NCBI GenBank assembly: GCA_947097615.1
Contig: CAMURX010000094.1
Span: 1-6,751 of the forward strand
DNA length: 6,751 nt
Reading direction: 5' to 3'
From: an uncultured Neisseria sp.
GTDB taxonomy: Bacteria; Pseudomonadota; Gammaproteobacteria; Burkholderiales; Neisseriaceae
Position 1 is the first letter of the stretch, and every line of letters starts with the position of its first letter. Below are positions 1 through 4,399 of the stretch, in pieces. Made by a program: the position numbers and the translations under genes. Below the pieces are notes generated by a model. That model was not told the origin of the DNA. It ran no database searches and saw only the letters and a program-made list of their open reading frames with translations.

Positions 1-69
1 AGACGGCCTTTTTCAGACGGCCTTTTTCAGACGGCCTTTTTCAGACGGCCTTTTTCAGACGGCCTTTTT
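1..69. repeat. 14-bp tandem repeat made of AG-DUS units
   Basis: The unit agacggcctttttc repeats with a strict 14-bp period: four full copies (1-14, 15-28, 29-42, 43-56) and 13 bases of a fifth (57-69). Each junction recreates the reverse complement of AGGCCGTCTGAA, giving exact 12-mers at 12-23, 26-37, 40-51 and 54-65, with a partial one at 1-9. All copies point the same way, so they cannot fold with each other. The array begins 12 bp past the clpX stop codon and continues beyond the left edge, so its full length is unknown. Single DUS copies or inverted pairs are usual in Neisseria; a head-to-tail run is not the usual layout. Confidence 0.95.
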
Positions 70-81
70 GCGTTTGGCGGC

Positions 82-1332
82 TTATTCCTTATATGTCTTG
101 CCGTTTTCCAAGAACAGCAGCGGCGGCTGCTGTTTGTCGATAACGTCGGCGGTGATGAGCACCTTTTTCACCTGCGGCAGGTCGGGCAGGCGGTACATGG
201 TTTCCATCAGGGCGCGTTCGACGATGGAGCGCAGGCCGCGCGCGCCGGTTTTGCGGCTCATGGCGAGTTTGGCGATGGCGCGTAAGGCGGCTTCTTCAAA
301 TTCGAGTTCCGCTCCTTCCATCGCCAGCAGCGCCTGATATTGTTTCACCAGCGCGTTTTTCGGCTCGGTGAGGATGTTGATGAGCGCGTCTTCGTCGAGT
401 TCGGCCAGGGTGGCGATTACGGGCAGGCGGCCGATCAGTTCGGGAATTAGGCCGAATTTGATTAAGTCTTCCGGCTCGACGATTTCAAACAGCTCGGTGA
501 TGGCGGCGTTTTCGTCTTTGCTGTGTACCGATGCGCCGAAGCCGATACCGCCTTTTTCGGTGCGCTGGCGGATGACTTTTTCCAAACCGGCAAACGCGCC
601 GCCGCAGATGAAGAGGATGTTGGTGGTGTCGACTTGGACGAAATCCTGGTTGGGATGCTTGCGCCCGCCCTGCGGGGGCACGCTGGCAACCGTGCCTTCG
701 ATGAGTTTGAGCAGCGCCTGCTGCACGCCTTCGCCCGACACGTCGCGGGTGATGGACGGGTTGTCGCTTTTGCGCGAGATTTTGTCGATTTCGTCGATGT
801 AAACAATGCCGCGCTGGGCTTTTTCCACGTTGAAATCGCATTTGCCCAAGAGCTTGGTGATGATTTGCTCGACGTCTTCGCCGACATAGCCCGCTTCGGT
901 GAGCGTGGTGGCGTCGGCCATCACGAAGGGCACGTCGAGTTTGCGCGCCAGCGACTGCGCCAGCAGGGTTTTGCCCGATCCGGTCGGGCCGATGAGGAGG
1001 ATGTTGGATTTGGACAGTTCGACTTTGCCGCCCGCCTGCGGGTGGCGCAGGCGTTTATAGTGGTTGTAGACGGCGACGGCGAGGGCTTTTTTCGCCTGTT
1101 CCTGGCCGATAACGTGGTCGTCGAGGTTGGCGACGATTTCGGCGGGCGTGGGCAGTTTGTCTGCGGTACCGTCGCTGCCGTCTGCCTTGCCGGCACCGTC
1201 ATCGGCTTCGAGCATCACGCCGCAGGTTTCCACGCATTCGTTGCAGATATAGGCGTCTTGGCCTTCAATCAGGTGTTTGACTTCCTGCTCGGATTTGCCG
1301 CAAAAGGAGCAGTGGCGGTTTTCTGTGGTCAT
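82..1332 (-). CDS. clpX: ATP-dependent Clp protease ATP-binding subunit ClpX
   Basis: ClpX is the hexameric AAA+ unfoldase that recognises tagged or damaged proteins in the cytoplasm and threads them into the ClpP protease. The 416-residue product has the full family layout. An N-terminal zinc-binding domain has cysteines 8, 11, 30 and 33. Walker A GPTGSGKT is at 115-122, the GYVG pore loop at 148-151, and Walker B (IVYIDEID) at 176-183. The RKH pore loop is at 224-226, the IGF loop that docks on ClpP at 263-265, the arginine finger R302 in GRLP, and sensor 2 GARGLR at 363-368. The ATG at 1332 is chosen because GAGGT (1339-1343) lies 6 bases upstream and the zinc domain starts immediately. 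An in-frame extension to 1419 would place the start inside the promoter. No clpP is adjacent; the gene appears to be transcribed alone. No terminator is visible between its stop and the left edge. Length is close to the family norm (about 420). Confidence 0.98.
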   Translation of the reverse strand: MTTENRHCSFCGKSEQEVKHLIEGQDAYICNECVETCGVMLEADDGAGKADGSDGTADKLPTPAEIVANLDDHVIGQEQAKKALAVAVYNHYKRLRHPQAGGKVELSKSNILLIGPTGSGKTLLAQSLARKLDVPFVMADATTLTEAGYVGEDVEQIITKLLGKCDFNVEKAQRGIVYIDEIDKISRKSDNPSITRDVSGEGVQQALLKLIEGTVASVPPQGGRKHPNQDFVQVDTTNILFICGGAFAGLEKVIRQRTEKGGIGFGASVHSKDENAAITELFEIVEPEDLIKFGLIPELIGRLPVIATLAELDEDALINILTEPKNALVKQYQALLAMEGAELEFEEAALRAIAKLAMSRKTGARGLRSIVERALMETMYRLPDLPQVKKVLITADVIDKQQPPLLFLENGKTYKE

Positions 1333-1359
1333 GGTTTTACCTCGGCAGCGCAAACGGAC

Positions 1360-1371
1360 AGGCCGTCTGAA
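1360..1371 (+). repeat. AG-DUS in the clpX leader
   Basis: This is an exact AGGCCGTCTGAA. It lies within the predicted 5' untranslated leader of clpX, where it is read as its reverse complement. The last eight bases of the local motif are duplicated in tandem: GTCTGAAA occurs at 1365-1372 and again at 1373-1380. It forms a widely spaced inverted pair with the copy at 1422-1433. Confidence 0.93.
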
Positions 1372-1390
1372 AGTCTGAAAAAAGTGGGCG

Positions 1391-1419
1391 ATTATAATGA
1401 TTGGCCGTAGTTTTTTCAA
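1391..1419 (-). promoter_or_regulatory. sigma70-type promoter of clpX
   Basis: On the minus strand, TTGAAA (1414-1419) is followed by exactly 17 bp and then a perfect TATAAT (1391-1396). The start of transcription should fall near 1384, giving a leader of about 50 nt before the clpX ATG at 1332. The minus-oriented DUS at 1422-1433 ends two bases upstream of the -35 box. No heat-shock (sigma32) type promoter was noticed. The assignment rests on consensus matching only. Confidence 0.8.
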
Positions 1420-1421
1420 TT

Positions 1422-1433
1422 TTCAGACGGCCT
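1422..1433 (-). repeat. AG-DUS immediately upstream of the clpX -35 box
   Basis: This is an exact TTCAGACGGCCT on the plus strand. Together with 1360-1371 it brackets the clpX promoter as an inverted repeat with a 50-base interval. That spacing is far larger than in the terminator pairs of this window, so it is unlikely to be a terminator. Confidence 0.93.
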
Positions 1434-1503
1434 GACAAGGCAGTGCGGCGGCAGGGGCGCTGGCGGCGGAAACGAAAACTCGTGCAAAACTGCGTCTGCC
1501 CGC

Positions 1504-1533
1504 TTTACAAGGCGTTTGCTTTTCACAGACAAT
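1504..1533 (+). promoter_or_regulatory. Candidate pbpG promoter
   Basis: TTTACA (1504-1509, five of six matches to the -35 consensus) is followed by 18 bp and GACAAT (1528-1533, four of six matches to TATAAT). If used, it gives a leader of about 120 nt that includes the DUS at 1596-1607. No better candidate was seen nearer the gene, although the AT-rich stretch at 1581-1597 could also contribute. Confidence 0.35.
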
Positions 1534-1595
1534 GCGCCGCGACCTCAAACAGGCAGCGCTTCTCCCTAAGCCGATGGCGCGGAATAAAAAATATT

Positions 1596-1607
1596 TTCAG
1601 ACGGCCT
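1596..1607 (-). repeat. Single AG-DUS upstream of pbpG
   Basis: This is an exact TTCAGACGGCCT on the plus strand, 55 bp before the pbpG ATG. It has no inverted partner nearby, so it probably acts only as an uptake sequence. Confidence 0.92.
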
Positions 1608-1662
1608 CCCCGTCTTTGTGTCGCGCCGCCGGACGAATCTTTGCAATTTTACGGATAACACG

Positions 1663-2604
1663 ATGTACGCAACCCGGTTTTACAAAAAGGCCGCCGCCGT
1701 TTTGCTCGGCCTGAGCCTGTTCCCCCTCAACGCCGCCGCCGACGATTTGGACGTGCTCGGCCAGTTTCTGCAACAGAATTTCCCCACCGAGCAGGATCCG
1801 TTGGGCACTTTCCTTGCCAACAATCCGGGCGATATGCTCGAAGCGCAGGCCGCCATCGCAGGCCCGCTTTTGGCTTCGCAGTCGGCTTTGATTATGAACA
1901 ACCGCACAGGCGAAGTGCTGTATCAGAAAAACATGAACCGCGTGATGCCCATCGCGTCGATTTCCAAACTGATGTCGGCGATGGTGACGCTGGACGCGCG
2001 CCTGAATATGGACGAGGTGATTACCATCACGGAAGACGAAATCGACCGCCTCAAAGGCACGGGCAGCCGCCTTTCGGTGGGTACGCAGCTGACGCGGGCG
2101 CAGCTTTTGCACCTGAGTCTGATGTCGAGCGAAAACCGCGCCACCCACGCGTTGGGGCGCACCTATCCGGGCGGCATGGGTGCGTTTGTCGCCGCGATGA
2201 ATGCCAAAGCGCAGAGCCTGGGCATGGCCAGCAGCCGTTTTTACGAGCCGACCGGCTTGGACTACCGCAACGTGTCCACCGCCGCCGATTTGAGCAAACT
2301 GGCGAACGCGGCGGCCAAATATCCGCAAATACGCCGCAACAGCACATCCACCTACGGCTCGGTGTACACCAGTGCCGGCCGCCAGCAGAACTATAAAAAT
2401 TCCAACGCCCTCGTGCGCGAAGGCTCGTGGGATATAGAATTGCAGAAAACGGGCTATATCCGCGAGTCGGGTCGTTCGATGGTGGTGAAAGCCAGAATCG
2501 GCAGCGAGCCGGTAACCATCGTGCTGCTCAATTCGCCCACCACCACCACCCGCGTCAACGACGCGCGCAAAATCCAAAGCTGGATGATGCAGAGGCCGTC
2601 TTAA
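1663..2604 (+). CDS. pbpG: D-alanyl-D-alanine endopeptidase, PBP7/8 family
   Basis: This is a low-molecular-weight penicillin-binding protein of the peptidase S11 group, expected to cut D-Ala-meso-DAP cross-links in peptidoglycan in the periplasm. It is 313 residues long (E. coli PbpG is about 310). A signal peptide is clear: K8-K9, a hydrophobic stretch at 10-22, and likely cleavage after A24-A25-A26. All three penicillin-binding motifs are present: S99-I-S-K102 with the acylated serine S99, S156-E-N158, and K262-T-G264. The stretches around MSSENRA and the EPTGL/NVSTA region match PBP7 rather than the larger DacA or DacB proteins. The ATG at 1663 is preferred because it starts the signal peptide, with a weak GGA 7 bases upstream; a GTG at 1618 is possible. 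In pathogenic Neisseria the equivalent protein is called PBP4. The last three codons and the stop lie in a DUS-like sequence. The gene is probably monocistronic, ending at the hairpin at 2634-2677. Confidence 0.93.
   Translation: MYATRFYKKAAAVLLGLSLFPLNAAADDLDVLGQFLQQNFPTEQDPLGTFLANNPGDMLEAQAAIAGPLLASQSALIMNNRTGEVLYQKNMNRVMPIASISKLMSAMVTLDARLNMDEVITITEDEIDRLKGTGSRLSVGTQLTRAQLLHLSLMSSENRATHALGRTYPGGMGAFVAAMNAKAQSLGMASSRFYEPTGLDYRNVSTAADLSKLANAAAKYPQIRRNSTSTYGSVYTSAGRQQNYKNSNALVREGSWDIELQKTGYIRESGRSMVVKARIGSEPVTIVLLNSPTTTTRVNDARKIQSWMMQRPS
2593..2604 (+). repeat. DUS variant forming the pbpG stop codon
   Basis: AGGCCGTCTTAA differs from the AG-DUS at one base (G to T at position 10). It is read in frame as Arg-Pro-Ser-stop. 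An exact DUS in this frame would read through as Arg-Pro-Ser-Glu. Confidence 0.7.
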
Positions 2605-2633
2605 AAACGGCGGCTGCGGCTTGCAGCATTCAA

Positions 2634-2677
2634 AGAGGCCGTCTGAAACGTTCCGGCGTTTTCAGACGGTCTCTTTT
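2634..2677 (+). terminator. DUS-pair intrinsic terminator of pbpG
   Basis: The left arm (2634-2650) contains the exact DUS at 2636-2647. The right arm (2657-2674) contains an inverted copy with one change (TTCAGACGGTCT, 2661-2672). The loop is TTCCGG (2651-2656) and the stem ends in TTTT (2674-2677). The changed base makes a G-U wobble (2638 with 2670) in rightward RNA, so the stem still holds in the pbpG direction, with one bulged base near the loop. In leftward RNA the same position would be a C-A mismatch. Confidence 0.82.
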
Positions 2678-2687
2678 CAGACGGCCT
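2676..2687 (-). repeat. Extra AG-DUS after the pbpG terminator
   Basis: This is an exact TTCAGACGGCCT on the plus strand, directly abutting the T-tract of the hairpin at 2634-2677. It could compete with the imperfect right arm as an alternative and fully complementary partner for the DUS at 2636-2647. The rest of 2688-2765 shows no gene or structure I can name. Confidence 0.9.
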
Positions 2688-2765
2688 CATCCGATGCATG
2701 GACGCAGGCCGGTTCGGATACGAAAGCGGTTTGAAACAGCGGCGGGTACGGTTTGCCGCCATACG

Positions 2766-2810
2766 AAAAGGCCGTCTGAAAGTCTTTCGGCATTTTCAGA
2801 CGGCCTTTTT
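2766..2810. terminator. Bidirectional DUS-pair terminator between pbpG and apt
   Basis: Exact DUS copies at 2769-2780 and 2795-2806 face each other and form a perfect 16-bp stem (2766-2781 with 2794-2809) around a 12-base loop. The stem is bounded by A-rich sequence on the left and TTTTT on the right, so RNA from either strand ends in a U-tract. It sits 12 bp downstream of the apt stop and should mainly serve apt, with back-up for pbpG. Confidence 0.9.
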
Positions 2811-2822
2811 CTCAGACGGCCT
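2811..2822 (-). repeat. DUS variant touching the apt stop codon
   Basis: CTCAGACGGCCT on the plus strand has one mismatch to the inverted DUS. On the minus strand it reads AGGCCGTCTGAG, and its first A is the last base of the apt TGA stop codon (2822-2824). Confidence 0.65.
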
Positions 2823-3394
2823 CAGGCGATATCGGGCATACAGCCTTCGTTTTGGTAGAGCGTAAACAGCGGCACGCCTGCGTCGCGGATGCGTTGTCCG
2901 CCCGGCAGATCGGTAAATTCCAAAATGGCGGCGGCTTCCACCACATTACCGCCGAGGCGGCGGATCAGCTCCGCACCCGCCAGCATCGTGCCGCCCGTGG
3001 CCACCAAGTCGTCCACCAGCAGCATGCGTGCGCCCGGCTGCAGCGCGTCGGTATGGATTTCCACCGTTGCCTCGCCGTATTCCAGCGCGTATTTCTGCGA
3101 TACGGTTTTGAAGGGCAGCTTGCCTTTTTTGCGGATGGGGACGAAGCCGACGTTCAACTGGTAGGCCAGCGCCGCGCCGATGATAAAGCCGCGCGCGTCT
3201 AAACCCGCCACGGCGTCGATTTTCTGATCCATGTAGCGGTAGACCAGCAGATCCACCAGCAGGCGGAAATACTGCGGGCTTTGCAGAATCGGCGTAATGT
3301 CGTGAAACAGAATCCCCTTTTCCGGCCAGTCGGGAATCTTGCGCATTTTTTCAAAAAGGGCTTCCACGCCCATCACTTCGGGATGAATCAACAC
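2822..3394 (-). CDS. apt: Adenine phosphoribosyltransferase
   Basis: Apt converts adenine and PRPP to AMP plus pyrophosphate, the one-step purine salvage reaction, in the cytoplasm. The PRPP-binding motif [12 protein letters not shown] lies at 125-136 of the 190-residue protein, preceded by the ARGF segment (67-70) and the flexible RKKGKLP loop (88-94). The conserved GILFHDI segment near the N-terminus also fits bacterial Apt. The GTG at 3394 is chosen because GAGGA (3403-3407) lies 8 bases upstream and because the resulting start (followed by LIHPE) resembles, from memory, the start of the Neisseria protein. A TTG at 3415 would be only a few bases after the predicted transcript start. An ATG at 3373 would give 183 residues but has only a weak ribosome site. 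The gene diverges from gmk. Product identity is secure; the exact start is less so. Confidence 0.95.
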   Translation of the reverse strand: MLIHPEVMGVEALFEKMRKIPDWPEKGILFHDITPILQSPQYFRLLVDLLVYRYMDQKIDAVAGLDARGFIIGAALAYQLNVGFVPIRKKGKLPFKTVSQKYALEYGEATVEIHTDALQPGARMLLVDDLVATGGTMLAGAELIRRLGGNVVEAAAILEFTDLPGGQRIRDAGVPLFTLYQNEGCMPDIA

Positions 3395-3427
3395 CGCCGT
3401 AATCCTCGTTGTCAAAGCAAAAGCGGC

Positions 3428-3436
3428 ATTGTAACA
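3428..3436 (-). promoter_or_regulatory. Extended -10 promoter of apt
   Basis: On the minus strand the sequence is TGTTACAAT, that is a TGn extension followed by TACAAT (3428-3433). No good -35 box lies at the usual distance, which the extended -10 could offset. Transcription would begin near 3421, leaving a leader of about 27 nt before the GTG at 3394. Confidence 0.5.
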
Positions 3437-3439
3437 AAT

Positions 3440-3468
3440 TTTCTATTCCGTCGCGGTTGCGCTATAAT
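3440..3468 (+). promoter_or_regulatory. Promoter of the gmk-rpoZ-spoT operon
   Basis: A perfect TATAAT lies at 3463-3468, 31 bp before the gmk ATG. The best -35 at 17-bp spacing is TTTCTA (3440-3445), with only three matches to consensus. The expected start near 3475 gives a leader of about 25 nt. It sits almost back to back with the apt -10 region, so polymerase binding at the two promoters may interfere. Confidence 0.55.
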
Positions 3469-3499
3469 CCGAAGCCTTATTCCACGCGATTTCCGTATC

Positions 3500-4120
3500 A
3501 TGAGCGCAAAAAATCCCGGCAATATTTTCATCATTTCCGCCGCTTCGGGCACGGGCAAAACAACGCTGGTGTCGCGCCTGCTCTCCGCCCATGCCGACGT
3601 GCGCGTTTCCATATCGCACACCACCCGCGCCCCGCGCGAAGGCGAGCGGCACGGCGAGCATTATTATTTTGTCGGCACGGCGGAATTCGAAGAAATGGCC
3701 GATGCGGGCGGCTTTCTCGAACACGCCAACGTGTTCGGCAATTATTACGGCACCAGCCTCGCCGGCCTCAAAGCCCTGCAAAACGAAGGCTTCGACGTGA
3801 TTTTGGAAATCGACGTACAAGGCGCTCAGCAGGTTCGCCGCGCCCTGCCCGAAGCCGTCGGCATCTTTATCCTGCCGCCGAGTTTCGCCGAACTGGCCGA
3901 ACGCCTGCGCGGGCGCGGCACCGACGCGCCGGAAGTGGTGGAAAAAAGGCTGCGCCAGGCGCGCGGTGAAATCGAACAGTCGCTGCTGTTCGACTACATC
4001 GTCGTCAACCGCGATCTGGCCGAGGCCGAAGCCCAGCTGGGCGCGATTATCCGTGCGCACAGGCAGACTCTGGCGCGGCAGCAGAACTTTATCGAACACC
4101 TGCTCTCGGAAAATTTCTGA
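3500..4120 (+). CDS. gmk: Guanylate kinase
   Basis: Gmk phosphorylates GMP (and dGMP) with ATP to give GDP, an essential cytoplasmic step in GTP supply. The 206-residue length matches the family (about 205-207). The P-loop is ASGTGKTT at 15-22. The GMP-binding region follows the family pattern [13 protein letters not shown] at 37-49, with R43, R46 and E49, followed by the GEHYYF segment. The [11 protein letters not shown] stretch lies at 103-113, with the arginine-rich lid region around 136-155. The ATG at 3500 gives the normal N-terminus just before the P-loop strand; open frame further upstream runs through the promoter. There is no clear Shine-Dalgarno sequence before this ATG, which is unusual among the genes here. 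It is the first gene of an operon, 53 bp before rpoZ. Confidence 0.97.
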   Translation: MSAKNPGNIFIISAASGTGKTTLVSRLLSAHADVRVSISHTTRAPREGERHGEHYYFVGTAEFEEMADAGGFLEHANVFGNYYGTSLAGLKALQNEGFDVILEIDVQGAQQVRRALPEAVGIFILPPSFAELAERLRGRGTDAPEVVEKRLRQARGEIEQSLLFDYIVVNRDLAEAEAQLGAIIRAHRQTLARQQNFIEHLLSENF

Positions 4121-4173
4121 ATTTCTCCGAATCCGTCTCAAACCAACTCTCAAACAAACAAGGAAACCTGAAA

Positions 4174-4380
4174 ATGGCACGCATCACCGTAGAAGACTGT
4201 TCCGACAAAATCACCAACCATTTCGACCTGACACTTGCCGCCGCACGCCGCGCCCGCCAGCTGGAAAACGGCACCGCGCCGCTGGTGGACGACGTGCGCA
4301 ACGACAAGCCCACCGTCACAGCATTGCGCGAAATCGCTGCCGGACAGGTTACGGCCGACATCCTCAACCGCAGCAAATAA
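4174..4380 (+). CDS. rpoZ: DNA-directed RNA polymerase omega subunit
   Basis: Omega is the small subunit that clamps and stabilises beta-prime in RNA polymerase. The 68-residue product contains the family core: the N-terminal MARITVED, the [14 protein letters not shown] helix (residues 17-30), and [15 protein letters not shown] (residues 43-57). It lacks the longer C-terminal tail of the E. coli protein (91 residues). The initial Met-Ala-Arg corresponds to residues that, in E. coli, contribute to ppGpp site 1 at the omega/beta-prime interface, so the site may be conserved; this is inference. AAGGA (4160-4164) lies 9 bases before the ATG. It sits between gmk and spoT, only 19 bp before spoT. 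Confidence 0.96.
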   Translation: MARITVEDCSDKITNHFDLTLAAARRARQLENGTAPLVDDVRNDKPTVTALREIAAGQVTADILNRSK

Positions 4381-4386
4381 CGTTTC

Positions 4387-4398
4387 AGGCCGTCTGAA
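4387..4398 (+). promoter_or_regulatory. AG-DUS overlapping the spoT ribosome binding site
   Basis: An exact AGGCCGTCTGAA fills most of the 19-bp gap between the rpoZ stop and the spoT ATG, with a single A between its end and the start codon. The only Shine-Dalgarno-like bases upstream of spoT are CAGG (4386-4389), ten bases before the ATG, and three of them belong to the DUS. There is no inverted partner here, so it is not a terminator. Confidence 0.8.
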
Positions 4399-4399
4399 A

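Larger units (their letters stand above)
1333..1662. other. Divergent clpX/pbpG intergenic region
   Basis: These 330 bp separate the start codons of clpX (leftward) and pbpG (rightward). They hold a strong clpX promoter, a weaker candidate pbpG promoter, and three exact DUS (1360-1371, 1422-1433, 1596-1607). I see no convincing gene or structured RNA between them. An in-frame GTG at 1618 could extend PbpG by 15 residues, but that would put charged and polar residues ahead of its signal peptide. Confidence 0.7.

Noticed and set aside
1..69. CRISPR array
   Set aside because: The period is 14 bp with no variable spacers; it is a simple tandem repeat of DUS units.
1..81. Terminator for clpX in the DUS array
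   Set aside because: All DUS copies face the same way, so no stem can form within the visible part. A terminator may lie beyond the left edge.
523..1410. Open frame of 295 codons on the plus strand, antisense to clpX
   Set aside because: It is the complement of a conserved clpX reading frame, rich in Phe, Ala, Val and Asp, with no ribosome site or known domain.
1332..1419. Longer ClpX N-terminus starting at 1419
   Set aside because: The extra 29 codons overlap the -35, -10 and leader, and they precede the conserved zinc domain without family support.
1597..2577. Open frame of 326 codons on the minus strand, antisense to pbpG
   Set aside because: It is a GC-bias shadow of pbpG, rich in His, Arg, Ala and Gly, without any recognisable family motif.
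3443..4180. Open frame of 245 codons on the minus strand, antisense to gmk
   Set aside because: It is fully explained as the complement of gmk, and it runs through the divergent promoter region.
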